A stretch of DNA of 64,000 bases, taken from NCBI GenBank assembly GCA_011009095.1, contig VTPC01091269.1:312058-376057 (forward strand), given 5' to 3'. The translations under genes were made by a program, and so were the position numbers. This DNA is from Ignelater luminosus (taxonomy: Eukaryota > Arthropoda > Insecta > Coleoptera > Elateridae). This document shows, piece by piece, positions 1-13,000 of this stretch (within the stretch, counting starts at the first letter, position 1; every line of letters starts with the position of its first letter). The notes beneath the pieces were generated by a model. That model searched no databases, was not told where the DNA came from, and saw only the letters and a list, made by a program, of their open reading frames with translations.

Positions 1-2356
1 GATGATTATGTTCTATTAGGTGTTTTTGGTTGACTCCTTGGATTAAGTTCGCTGGTTGCCTGTGTAATAAATTGAGGTTACATCAAGTAAAATATTGTGT
101 TTTATTGTATTTTATTATGTAAACATGGAGTCTCAGGAAATTACAGGAAAGAGAAAAAATAGGTAATTTAATCTTTTTCCTCAGATTTCAAATTAATTAA
201 TAATTTAACAGCTTAAAAGGTCATTAGTTTCAATTATTCTTATTAGATTTCCTAAGATATACTACATTTATCTTTCATTTCTACAATACCGACTCTCAAA
301 ACCTTAAAATCATTGAATCTGCTTTGTAATTATTATACAATAAGAATATTCCATAATAATATAACTTACACTTTATTATTATCTTTTTGAGTTACAGGTT
401 TTAATTATGTAATAACAAAAGAAAGGTCATTAGAATAGATAAATCGAATTTTATTACCAACAAATAAGGAAAAGCAACTGCATATTTGTCACGCTGGAAA
501 ACTTTATTCAAGAAAATTTTAAGAAATCATGATTTATATGTCAATTTACATAAACGATCGTCAAACAAATCCTACATTAATATACTATAAGGTAACCATG
601 CATCTTTTGTTTAGAAATAAAACAAAAATAGAATACCTAATATTTATTTAAAAATCCTTTAGTGATATTATATACGGTATTGCGAAATCGTGAAGTTAAC
701 ACAGAACAAAGAAAGCTAATAATTAACGTTAACCATATTAGTAAGTAGTAACCGTATGTTATAGAGCGACTAACGAAATGGAGAGTTAAGAATAATTACT
801 GGATTAAACAAAATATAGGTTAACTAAATCTAAATATTCCTGCAGTTGTTTTAAGTAAACGTTTCTTAATATCCAGCGTTCTTAAAAAGATTAAAATAAA
901 TTATGCATTTTATAGATTATTCATTAGTATTGTAATAAAGAATCGATAAACAGTTTTTAGAATACTCGTCATTAAAATATTTTGCTAATTATATACAATA
1001 GAATTAATTAGTTATCTGCAAAATCAAGCTTGTGTTGTGAAATGAATGTCGCATGAATAAATAAGCTGAGCATATTTACATGTTTTTATGTATGATACAT
1101 ATACAGTAAGTTTATGCATATGTTCAAAAGTTTTTAAAATTAAATGCATATTTTAAGAAATTCACAAGAAAACGTGCATAGTTTACAGCTAAGTTTACTT
1201 GAGAATACCAGTGATTTCGTTAATTTTCCGTTATTTTGTAATGAAGGCAGCAAAATATAGGTTCTATGGTACTTCCTGATTTAACAAAGAATAATTGTCA
1301 AAATAAAGGCAACTTCTTCGTTTAAGATTAAAGCCGTAAATCAATAACTTAGAATGTGCAGGTAGACCAGGTCCATGTTCCTTCTTGTTTTATTTGTGTA
1401 CTTATAGCAGAGCTTACTGTACATCTCTCAATGACGTTTCAACAACAGATTTCTCTATTTCAGCAGAAAAATTATAAAATAGATTCGCCAATCTTAAGAA
1501 ATGTTCCCAAAGTGAAGTTTTTGAAAGAATAAAAACATTCCAATGAGAAATAATTCAGTCATGGCTTTAAGTCGGAAATCGTCCTTCTTAAGTCCAATTC
1601 TTGAAGTCTTAATCTTCTCAATCTTAATGAAAGAAATATGCCAAAAGATGTCAAAAATATGCAACAATACATAAAAATCAATACTTTCTAACAAAGAAAA
1701 CAAGTGTACAGCTAATGTACGCAAATATATAGGTAGACATTTTCAGTAAAAATCAATACTTAGGAACAATAATCTAACTATCACATTAAAAGTTGTAAAA
1801 CGAAGATGATTTGCAACGAACAAGATTAAAAATTAAATTTATTTGTATGCGCATGGTTTTAACATGTGCAAAAGACAGGTGGAATATGCAAAAATATGCA
1901 TTTTCTTTAAGATCCCAGCTTTAGTAGTAACTAATAAGTAGAAAAACAAATATATATTACCAAACAGAATTATAAAAATAAATCAAGTCAAAATAATATT
2001 TTTTACATAATTACCTACCTATTTTCCATCAATACACAACCAGACCCTAATGGCGTTAATTATCTTCTATTACAGAATGAACAATCAATACATTTATGTG
2101 ACTGATATTTTTATAGTGACTGTTAATTACACATAATGATTATTGAATCACAGTAAATAACGTTTGTTTTGTTTACACCCGTCTTTTGTAATAGTGAATA
2201 AAAACCGAATTATAGTGGCACTTGAAATCCAAGGCTCTACAGGAGCCCCTTTAAGACAGAATTCCCAGTTAAATTGCATTTTAACTTGAATATCTTCAAT
2301 TTCTTAGAAACACAAAAGTTGCCAATTTAATTTAGTCCGATAAAACTTAAACTGTA
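1..2356. other. AT-rich intergenic sequence
   Basis: No convincing coding region. Open frames are short, AT-driven and carry no recognisable motif. Nothing else was recognised. Confidence 0.6.
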
Positions 2357-2560
2357 CAGGGTGTTCACAAAAGTTATCGTCAAGTTCATAAGGTAAAAAT
2401 GGCTAAAAATAAAAAATGGATTTTTAACTTGAACTTCTTGTAAATCAGAGAAATGATACGATGATGATGGGGTAGACAAGATCGTGGTGGGTGAATGGCC
2501 AAAACAGTCTAACAAAACAGGCAAAGTTATTGTCCTTATGTTGAAAAATCTTATTCAAGA
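2357..2560. repeat. Mariner/Tc1-type terminus (fragment)
   Basis: The stretch opens with TA followed by CAGGGTGTTCAC, the same kind of end seen on several other elements in this window. No matching opposite end was found nearby, so this is an orphan terminus or a truncated MITE. The right boundary is a guess. Confidence 0.35.
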
Positions 2561-2814
2561 TTTTCTGGATTTGCATATTCTTTTGTATTTGTAAATTCTA
2601 TACCCTTGAAAGAAGAAAATTGCTTAGGTTAGGTCAGGAACTATTGCGGCCAAATGCCAAAAGATAAGTAGGAATTGGAGCAATTCTAAAATAAGAATAA
2701 GTACAATTTCTGAGCAATTAACTTTCGTTAACTTTTATTACACGCATCTCAACCCTGACATTCTACGTTATATCGTTTACTTAGCAAGAGTCAATTCTGT
2801 ACGGCACATTAAAT

Positions 2815-2855
2815 AATAACAATAACAACCATAATAATAACAATAGTAGTAAGTT
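2815..2855. repeat. Simple AAC/AAT-rich repeat
   Basis: Imperfect run of AACAAT/ATAATAAC units. It is an ordinary short microsatellite. Confidence 0.6.
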
Positions 2856-3037
2856 ATTTTGTTGGACAAAGAATTGCAGGCCAAAATCGAGCCATATTCA
2901 CTAATAACCTGAAGCTGAAAGAGAAAGAATAAGAGAGGAAATAAGGAGAGAAATACAACAACAAACAGAAAAAGAACAAAAACAAGATAAGTAAAGGTAC
3001 ACAATAATGGAGATGTGAAAAAATAAATCGCATTATA

Positions 3038-3902
3038 CAGGGTGTCTCTAAATTGCATTAAAAGCTTCAGGTAGACGTCTTCCTTTATGAGGCCTGAACT
3101 CAAATCTGCAACCAGAATTTTCCCTAGTCGCTTCGTTTTCTTGTACGACGATGAAGAAGTTAACACATTTAACATTAAATTACAAGACATCGGGCAATTA
3201 GATCTACCGGAACATTTATCCATTCAATAGGTGAACTTATTAGAAGAAAAAATTACCACTATGAATGCATTAACTATTAACGTTTTCTTTGTAGAGATTT
3301 AGTAAAAACAGATGTGGCAACCACGCAAACACTGTTTACTTGAATGAATCTAAACAGTTGTTTACATCATAATTCATCTGTTACATTTTGACATTTGTGG
3401 TTAGCTGGCGTTAGACAAACATTTTGGAATTTGAGCTATTCTTGCACATTTGCAGTTTGGTGTTGAGTTTTTCCTTAATTATTTTCTATTCCGTTTCCGT
3501 TGTTTGTATTATTGTTGTTTGTTGACTTTTTGTTTTTGTTAAAATTTTTATTCCGTTCTGTTTCTGTTTACTGACTTGCAGTTCCCGTTTTTTTCTGGTA
3601 TGTATTAATTCTAATTTTTGTATTCCAGTTTTATAGTTTAGTTTTTCTCTAGTTTTGTCATGGAGTATGCAATCCATGAGTATACCGACATGATTCTGTT
3701 TCTTGGGCAATGTAATGGAAATTACAAGGAAGCTGCCAGACTGTATGCAGAACGTTTTCCAAATAGACGCCATCCAAGTCATAACGTTATTCGAAATGCA
3801 CACCAAAGGCTTAGAGAATCTGAAAATATTATGCCAATTCATAATTTAAATAGAGGTAGGCCGCGAGCAGTCAGAAATCCCGATTTAGAAGAAGACGTTC
3901 TA
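3038..3902 (+). mobile_element. DD41D mariner-like element, copy A, 3' truncated
   Basis: The left terminal repeat starts at CAGGGTGTCTCTAAATTGC after a TA dinucleotide and is the reverse complement of the right end of copy B (21768). From about 3240 the sequence runs nearly base for base with copy B through the 5' untranslated part. An ATG at 3660 opens the N-terminal helix-turn-helix region (about 80 residues, containing GQCNGNYKEAARLYAERF). Homology stops abruptly near 3902, after the EEDVL residues, so the catalytic domain is absent. Compared with copy B it keeps the start codon and the left end but lacks the rest. It cannot encode an active transposase. Confidence 0.8.
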
Positions 3903-5099
3903 TTTTGGCGATGATTGTAGTCATTTTGGGTCAACATTGCAGCTCACTATTATATACATTTTTGGCACGCATTGTTAGCGACTGATAAATCTTTTAATAT
4001 GTCCTTTGGCCCATTGTCTCCAGCAAAAGTTGACAAAAACTGATTTATACAAGAATAAATTATGAAATATTGTCTGTATAATATGTAGACGATTTCATAT
4101 TACCTTCTATTAGACCTATCTGAATACTATAGTGTAGTGCTTGAAGATACTACATCGAATTAATAATCATCTGTATATATTAAATAAAAAATTCATTAAA
4201 TAATAGAAAGTTTTACTTGTTATAAATACATCATATGCATAAATATGCAATGTTTATGTTAGAAATTACATGATATTTATTTAAAGAATGTAACAATTAA
4301 AGTCAAGAGATAAAAACATGATTCAAAGAGGAATTGTTAAAAATATTTGAAAATTACAAAAATTATTATTAATTAATCATGTTATAATGAAATTGTATAG
4401 TAGATACAGATTGTAAAATTGATAAGAAAAATCTGATAATCTGACAAAAAAATTGAAGTTGACATCTGAAATACGATTAGAATTGTGAAAGTATAATGCA
4501 ATTTGGCAAATAAATTTGAAAAGCTTGCCTCAATTTATAATATCGTTCGCAAACAGTAGAAATTCTGGGTATAAAATTATTCTTGATAAAAGAAGAGCAT
4601 CAGCTTATTGCAAGGCTTACATATATTCAATACTAATATATAATTTGTTTGGATGTGGATATTGGTTGGTGTAAAAATATATCTCTAACAAATTGGATAT
4701 AATAACACCAGGAATACAACCTTACTTACCATTTGATTACATTTAACTGGATTTGGCTCAAAACTGAGAGTTATATAGGTTGCATGCTGATTGTTCAGTG
4801 TTGTAGTGATTCTTGAGTGTAATCAAGCAGGGGAATATCTAGTGCTGTATGGAGAGGAAAAAAGTTGTGGGGTAATTAACTTGAAAGTAATTTCTACAGT
4901 AAGAAGAATTTCTGTAAATTGAAATAGATTAATCTAGAATAAAAAAATTATTATATGGTAGAAAAAGATTGTTAAATATTAAATTAAAAAAAGAATTATA
5001 CAATATAAACTCTGAGATAATTAATCATTCAATATTCAAGCATTTTCTATGAAATATTGGAGTTTAAAGTATACAATTTATGTTAAAGAAAGATTAGAC
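3903..5099. other. AT-rich intergenic sequence
   Basis: No gene, repeat or motif recognised. Confidence 0.6.
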
Positions 5100-5470
5100 C
5101 TAAAAATCATTACAATAGTATGCTACACGGGTCACCGAAGTATAAAATACCCAGCTTGACACAAAATTGCAACCTCTATCCCATTATTGGCCCGTCACAA
5201 CTGTTGAAGTGGTGGTGGGACTGTTGAAAAACCACCCAAAAGATGGTAGATCCCCGTCGCGGTTGCAATGTTGGCTGGACCGTCACTGTGGCCTTCATTG
5301 TCAACGTCGACTTTCGTTGTTTCGTCAGATGTGAAGCAATTAGGACCTGCTAAAAGTAGCCAGCAGCACCCCGGCATGGCCAGCGCTCTTCCCGCACTCG
5401 GCTAACGGGATATCACTTTGCATAAGTCATACCTGAACTGAAAGCCTACCTAGTATTGTGTCATACGGCA
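5100..5470 (-). other. GC-richer segment with a short open frame, unidentified
   Basis: Base composition rises sharply against the AT-rich surroundings. A 60-residue minus-strand frame (5195-5377) starts MPGCCWLLLAGPNCF and has no family I recognise. The abrupt composition change suggests a fragment of a mobile element, possibly from an LTR or leader region, but no terminal repeats, primer-binding site or conserved domain could be identified. Confidence 0.25.
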
Positions 5471-7458
5471 AACCAGGCGTTCAATAAAAAACTTCGCTTC
5501 GTTTTAATTAAGACGAATCATACGGTTTTACGCATTAAAATTTGTACCCCCTGTTAACTTTTGTGTTTCGGGTAGTATCACCTTAAACTCTATTTTGTAA
5601 TAAACTTTCATTTAGAAACTTTCAGTTCATTAACTTCTACTTGATAAAACTGATAGCGAAGATGAAAAATAGTGGTTAAAATTGAAAAGTGGTTTCAGTT
5701 AAACTCGCTCTGAAATCACATTAGTAGGCTTGTAATTACGTATAAGTTTGTTAGGAGTTTTAATTTCGCAAGTTGCATTTTTCTGTATTTCTCCTTTTGC
5801 TTCTAGTTTTGTAGAGTGAAAATTATTCAAGTATTAAGATTAAGATTAACCTCTTAATTGCAAAATAGTTTTGGAATGATAATTTCGAAGAAAATAAAAG
5901 TTAATGGGTTGAAATTGTAAAATCTTACAAACTGCACTGTATATAATTCTTAATTAATATTTTCCTAAAATATTTTATTGTTTAAATTATATTAATATTT
6001 GTTAATGTATAAAAACGTTGTTGCTGTAAAAATACGAAAAGAACACTTTAAAATTCTTGAAAAACTACAGGTTTGAAATAATCCTGCTAGTTTATTGAAT
6101 TTCTACGCCGAATCGGAGAACATAGTAGTAACTTTCAGTGACAGGAAATATTTTTATATTCTCACAAAAAATATATTTCTTTTATACGGAAAGTAGCAAC
6201 TGGTTTTCAGTTTTGCGTTTCTGAATATAAATAAATTATAAAGGGAGTTTTCTTCTTCAGCGATTTTTAAAGTTCTGTTCACAATATATGGAATTAAAAT
6301 AATTACTTTGATAGTGTTTTTAAATATAAATTAAAATCTTGACTAATTGTATAATATTCTTGTTTTGTGACTTTTAAAATTATCCGTTATTTCTTCTGAA
6401 AATATTCGAAATAGCGTAATGAAGGAAGAATCCTGCAGCATCAATTATTTTGTACCCGTGGGGTAACATATGAGATTAAACTGCTAATCTGTGTGTTTAC
6501 ATTCATAATTTCTAATCTAACAAAGCGAGATTTCCTAAATCTGTTAATATTTAAAATTGAGTTTAGCTGATTTATGCATTATTGCAGCTATAGAAGCTAA
6601 TAAATATTTTTTTCTACCTTAAGTGATATCATAAACATTATCACGACTTTAGTACAGATCTATGTACTATCTAAAGTTTCAGACCCGTTTCTATTAGGGT
6701 TTTCATTGAAATAAATTTTTTTAATATACATTGCATTGTGATGGTTTGTTCTAAGACGGCTTAGGGCTTAGACTGTTCATAAGTTTGCTATTGATCAAAG
6801 TAAGTTGTGTGTAACAGGCCAATTGATGAGTTTGAGATATTTGATAATTCTATCGTGGTAAGAACTTTTTTAGAAATACTCATTATTCATATTCCTGTAT
6901 GTAAGAAATAGGCGGCGAATTGTTATAGAAATACAATTTATTGAATAGGGCAACTTAATTTGTTAGGAATTTAGCTATAGTTAGCTCATTTAATTCAGTA
7001 AATATATTTTATTTGGCAAACAAAAATACTGGCATTAGAAAAAGAATACTACTTCACTGAGTTTCAGTTATGCGAAAGTTTTCTGTCTAAACACGAGCTG
7101 ATTGGTAGAAACATCAATGCAATTATTTTTGAAGTTAGGAACAACCATTAAATTGCTTCATCTATTAGAATAAAAACAAAGTTAAATAAAAGTATGTCAA
7201 CTTACAAAAATATTCCAAACAAAGTTTTCTGGTTAAACAGATCTGGGAGTGTTCCCAGTACGATTCAAATAAATTGTTATAAAGGCAAGAATTTCCAAGA
7301 ACATAAATAAAAGTGAGAAACTTCTTTTTGTCGACTTAAAGATTTTTTGTAGGTCAGTTGGCTTCCAAAAAGCAAGTCCACATAAGCTTCTGGACTTTGT
7401 TTGGGCTGTAAAATCATTCGTAGTATTTTCTACAAACATCTCAGAAACACCCCGTATA
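5471..7458. other. Intergenic; one orphan transposon end at 7454
   Basis: Mostly featureless AT-rich DNA. At 7447-7454 the sequence ACACCCCG followed by TA looks like the right end of a mariner-type element whose left end I could not find. It abuts the next element directly. Confidence 0.4.
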
Positions 7459-7731
7459 CAGGACATTCAAAATAATATTTTACTCAAAAACGGTGCGTTT
7501 TACGAGAAAAAGATAAGAGCAACTTTCTTTGCTAAATTGTTGTTGTTTGTTTGCAGAAGTATGACTCCCCCTCCCTAAGTCTCCGCCCATGATACAAAGA
7601 TCACTTATAAATATTAGAAGAAGGTAGATCTATTGTAGTAATAACCGTGTAGAAAATCTCAATTGAATAGTTCACGTTGTTATTGAGATATTAAAGAAAC
7701 AAACATTTTCTTGTGAAACTTTAACACCCTG
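7459..7731. mobile_element. Short TA-flanked MITE (273 bp)
   Basis: The left end is CAGGACATTCAAAA and the right end reads CAGGGTGTTAAAG in reverse complement, each flanked by TA. The ends agree only partly. The inside is non-coding. It looks like a non-autonomous Tc1/mariner derivative. Confidence 0.45.
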
Positions 7732-7844
7732 TATCTCGAAGACTAAGCGTCTTCGGATATAAGTTTATAGCGGAGTGCACTTATCTCTTCACGTTCTATC
7801 ACTTCCCAAAGTATTGCGTTTTCCTCGTGAAATATTCAGTTATA

Positions 7845-8357
7845 CAGGGTGGTTCTGAAATAGTTGGTCAAACTTTGGAATTAGCTTAAACTCGTTATAA
7901 AAGTGAAAAATGTTTGAATAAATGTATGTCCCAAAATGCACTCTTTCGAGATATAGGATACCAAAGTTGAACATCTTTTTAAATACCTATCGCTGGTGGA
8001 AATGCATTCTAGAAGAAAATCTGTTTGCCTTCCTAATCTCCGCCACAACTTACAAACCGAATTACCGTATAGGGTATTTGCTTCCTTATTTGCAAGAAAA
8101 TAGCGGGCTCCGATAAACTTTAGCGTTACGGCAATGTTCTGAGCATGCGTAGTTGTCGCAAAATGACGTTACCGTATATCGCAAAGTGTGCTCAAACTCT
8201 CTATTGAAAAAAAAACAAGAAATTGTAAATTATACTTTGACAGATTGTATTTTGGAAATGGAACCGTTTATAACATATACGTATTTATAGAAACTTTTTT
8301 CATTCTTATAATAAGATTAAGTTAATTTCAGAGTTGGTCTATTTCAGGATCACCCTA
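7845..8357. mobile_element. MITE with about 25-bp inverted ends (513 bp)
   Basis: The left end, CAGGGTGGTTCTGAAATAG, pairs well with the reverse complement of the right end, TAGGGTGATCCTGAAATAG, and both continue into TTGGTC or CCAACTC. TA dinucleotides flank both ends, as expected of Tc1/mariner target-site duplications. The open frame at 7922-8116 has no recognisable domain, so the element is taken as non-autonomous. Confidence 0.7.
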
Positions 8358-9490
8358 TATTATTATAAGATTTTCTAATAGTATAGGATTCTTGATTATG
8401 CGATCTCCAATTGTATAGTATAAAAAAGATAATTTGTATAATGAATCGCCCATTTTCCAATTTTTCAAAGAATTTGTATTAAACTGCCTCGACAGTAATA
8501 TAAGCAAATGTTTAAGAATAAATTATCAGTTACATTCACCATACGAATAAAAATCTGTAACGCTTTCAACGAATTTAGCTCAATACGAAAATTTAAGACT
8601 AATTTTAAAAATGTAAATTATTAAGTTTCTCTAAGACAAAAAATAAGAAATTACCATAGAATGGTATGCATCTACATATGATATTCTCTCGTTGTTACTA
8701 AAAACTTTGTAGTTTTAATCGACTATTTGAATATTTTCATTTTTTAACAGAAACTTAATTGAATTAAAATTTTATTTAGAAAAATCCGTCAGAATTTAAT
8801 AATTTTAATAAATAACATGGAAAAAATTAAAGGATCGAGCTAGTTTCAAACCCGACGTCTTTAATTCTCATTCAAGAGCTACAAAATTATAACAAGATAT
8901 GCATTCCTCAGAAAAAAAACTGATGTTCCACTAATGGGTCAATCATAAACTATAGTTAAAAACTGAAATTATTAAAAATTTAAAACACAAAATTATCTAC
9001 CTTTAAGAAAAGGTAGGGTATTATATTGTTACCTTTGAAGAGAACACTGCCCCATGGTTGATATTATAGTAGCCGTCACCGTTCGCGACAGATCTATATT
9101 GCTAGCAGCCATACTAGTTGGGAACTACCATAAACTCTTGTTCTAGTCTTCAATTTATTCCAGAACGTATCGAATCTATACTTGAGGACTTCGTTGTTAC
9201 GTGTTGTCAATTATTTAGAAAATTTTCAGAGCGAAATATGGAATCGTATTCTTCAATTGTTGCATTACATATAATTATTGTCTTTATTATTTTTATTTTT
9301 CCCAAGTCTGTTTAAATTAGTAAGAAGAGTGATTAATATCAAAACTGTAAGTAGGAAAATAGTACGTATAATGCTTGGTATGGTAGCCATGCAATAATGC
9401 ATGGGTGTTATCACAAGTATGCCACCATGTGCGGCCGTTTACACAAAATATAAAGACTTTACAGTGTACTACTGCAGATTGAATGATCCA
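8358..9490. other. AT-rich intergenic sequence
   Basis: A few unremarkable open frames; no supported feature. Confidence 0.6.
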
Positions 9491-9494
9491 AATT

Positions 9495-10020
9495 TGGGCC
9501 ACTGCAGACGATCTGGTAGAGAACAAAACCCGATTACGAGGGAACGCAACGTGAGTAATCTGTTGTAATATAAAGCCAGACTTTGGATAGCAAAACCTGA
9601 TTTTAAGCCACTGCAAGCAGTCTGCTGTGGAGTAAAACCGGATTCCGAGTCGTTACAGATAGCCTGGTGAGGGAAAAGGCGCGATATTGGGCTATCGCTA
9701 GTGGCTTGGTGAAGGGTAAAAAGCAGATTTGGGCAAGCCAATCGAGGGGGACTGCGTGTGACTAGATGGAGGGCAAAGCCTGGCTTATTGTGGTGTAAAA
9801 CTCGGCTTTCGGTCACCGCAAGTGCTATAGTGTAGGGCGACGTTGGATTTTAGGCTAATGCTGGGCAAAATCCGAGTGTGAGCCACTGCAGGTGTCGAGG
9901 TGGAGGCTGAAGGTTAAACCACCGCAGATGGCAATGTGCAGAACGTAGCCCTGTGGTGTCCCACCACAGGTGATGGACAAAGCTCGATGGTGGGCCAGAT
10001 ATCGAGGCGGCTGTTTACAT
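9495..10020. repeat. Degenerate tandem repeat, unit about 42 bp
   Basis: About a dozen diverged units follow each other, typified by GCCACTGCAG, then TCTGGTGGAG, then AAAACC and GATTTC. The unit length is close to 42 bases, some units are truncated, and the block is GC-richer than its flanks. Because 42 is a multiple of three, the minus strand stays open over 9469-9816 and gives a 14-residue periodic protein with SGF and HHN/QQT motifs. The coding appearance may therefore only reflect the period. No promoter or partner gene is visible. Confidence 0.7.
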
Positions 10021-13000
10021 TTCTACTAATTGGGCTGTTCTCGCAGAGGTAAGAATTGTCACTTTGATTTCTTTTATATATAATTTTATTGGTGACGCCG
10101 TTGCAATACTGTATGTTACATGTCTAGTAAAATAAAATTGACATTTTTAATGTTGCCGATAAATATGATTCGATCTTGCTTTACATGTCCACTTTCGAAG
10201 AGAAAATTATTAGATAACCCTATAAAATCCCAGATAAAATAAAATCATTTAATTTCATTCTCAACTATATGAGCATTATTTGTTGCGTTTCTTGTTTAAT
10301 TCTATTGCTTTACTGCAGAGTTCTTTTGTCGTTTAACGTCAAACATGGTTGTAGCGAATTTCTCGACGTTTTAAAGCTTTAAGAACAGATTTCTATCTAG
10401 ATCTCCTTATATCAGTAAAAATGCGTGAGCTGAATTTTAAATATTTATTAGTTTAATACAAGAAGGTACATAACAACATAAAAAATGTATTCAAAATTAA
10501 AATTCTTGCATTTTTTATGTATCTGTCGCAAACCCGATTTGGGAAAGTAGTTTTGTAAAATGTAAATTACTACGGTACATATGAAAATCAAATTTCGAAC
10601 ATCAATAGTAATACCAAATGTGTAAATGAAAACGGATTCCCATGCGCACCTTTCAGTTTAGTACTTTTATGTAATTTGATGCTCTCGTAGTAACCGATTA
10701 GTCGAATATTGCAGATTAAAGCACGAATTTAATTAATAAACGTTACCTTAAACATTACCCGGTTTTAATAAAGCCAATGTGTAAATAAAATATGGCTGGA
10801 TGTACAAACAATTTAAAATCACTTGCAAATTAATGAAAATGAAATGAAATTGTGTAACTGCCGTGTGAAAACGTTTATACGCTACTATACAACTCTAAAA
10901 AAATAAAGATCCGGTAGAACCGTAAGCTCTTAAGTAACTTGGAGAACAATTCACAAGTTCACAGAGTAGCGATATAATCTTGAAGTGTAAGACATGCTAA
11001 CAAAATGTTTGGTTTGTTGTATCATTCAGCAATTCAATATGCATTTTAATTGTAAATAAGGAAATTCCCCGAATACACGGGAGCTCATGATAGTAACATT
11101 TATTGCATGTTTTGTGCATGAAGAATACCTTTCACATAGTTTTTATTTGGACATGAGCGCTGCGCTTGCGATTTGAAGAAAGTGATACGGTTTCGCTGTT
11201 TTGAATTTTAATAAATAATGTATGATGTTGAAAATGAATTTTTATCACGAATAGGTACATTTATGTATATAAAGTATTAAACGAAAGTACGCATACCAAA
11301 CTTTGACAACGCTAACATTATAAATCTTATTTTAATAATTCAATTGCTCGCCAGCAAAATAAAGCCTAAAGAAAATGAAAATAATGTAACGTTACGAAAT
11401 AAATATGCAGCGGTTTTAAAGAGCATGCAAAGGATTAATATCAGTACTGTTACGGTACATGGGAACTAATAGAAAACGAAATCTCTAGAAGACGTGAACA
11501 ACTATAACTATAGGAGGAGCAAAGCGTGCATGTAAAACAGCGGCTGCTGTCAAATTCCAAATTTGTACGTAAATTCGTCGATTTACTTATTTAGAATCCG
11601 TATCAAAAAACTATTTTCTCGGTTATCCATCATTTGCTTAAGCCATTTAACCGTTAAAATATTTAGATCAGTTCGTATGTCACTTTTTCTGTCACATATG
11701 GGACTTGGCGTTCGCGGGTTCGAATCGTGCAACAAACATGCAGCTTCGTTACTTTTCGGTCTCGAGAAGATCGAGCATTCAAATTAAATTCTGAATTTGA
11801 AAAAGAATTAATAATGCAGAAGCTTATAGAATAAAAGTCGGAAAGAATATTTTTGGATAATCAGCCTTTGAAGGTTATTAAAGGATTTATTAGAATTTTC
11901 ATTTATAAAAATCGATCGCTTCATTTCGGTTACGCATTCTACATTGTTTATTTTCGAAAAATTACCTCGTCTAAAATTCTCTCTTGAAATAAAATTCGAG
12001 GATCACCTACTTTCACTAAATTTCGTTTCATATTTAAATTTTAAGTTTTAATAAGAGAATTCGATTCTTTCCCTGTCAAAAGGTGGTGAATAAAATAGGA
12101 AGTCGCAAGTTTTCCAGGTTTTTAGGATTGAATTAATAGAAGTGGATAAATCTATATTCCATTATCTTATCGGTAAGGATCCATCCGTTTCTCTAGGTTG
12201 CACGAGAGAGAGAGAAAGAAAAAAGTACTTGAAAGCCTCAAGAACTTCCGTTGAACTTTCACGAGATTTACAGTTTTTTTCGCGTCTGCGATTAAAACAA
12301 TTTTTAGATAAGACGTGGATTAACAAACAAAACTAAAGAACACTAGAACTTATTTGACTTGAAAACGAGTATGAATCTTTCGAATAGACATGAATCCTCT
12401 ATATACACCTCTGTAAGATTGCGGAGAAAATATAAACATGCATCGTGGATGAGTCACTACCAAACAAAGAAACTGTTCGAAGGAATTTAACTTTTTGTCA
12501 GTAGCGTAACCAACATTATTTCTCTTTCTAAATACACATCAAAGAGTTTTTTAAATTCGTTATAAAAACGAACGAGAAAATTCTTTGTTAAATAAAATAC
12601 ATGACTGTTGTTAACTCTTCTTCATCATCGTTCTTTTATAATTCTCTGTTTACACGATGACAATGGAAAAATTTACGACTTGCGGTGTGTAGGAGTCGCA
12701 TCGCTGGGATAACTGTGTGCTGGTTAAGTTCTCTCAAGTTTACCACTAAAGGGTCTGGTGACCCTAAAGTTTCTTCTAGGGTGACCAAGAAAAATCTTAT
12801 TTAATTTTATTTTAGAAACCTGGAAATGTTTGTTTCAACTTACCTCATGTATATTTAATTTTATCAAGTAGAATTTATGAGAAACAAAAGTTTTATATCG
12901 TAATTGTATTGCTTTAGAATGAGAATACAAAAACCCCTATAAATATATAAATTTTATTATTCACAGAACATTAACTTTTATTTTTCTATAGTATAAAAGG

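Noticed and set aside
2777-3223. 148-residue minus-strand open frame
   Set aside because: It runs through a microsatellite and the terminal repeat of DD41D copy A; the peptide is low-complexity.
9469-9816. A 115-residue periodic protein as a real gene
   Set aside because: The period of the DNA repeat (42) alone can keep the frame open. No start context, promoter or partner exon.
11695-11740. B-box-like GGGTTCGAATCGTGC suggesting a third tRNA-like element
   Set aside because: No A box at the right distance and no SINE tail; taken as chance or too eroded.
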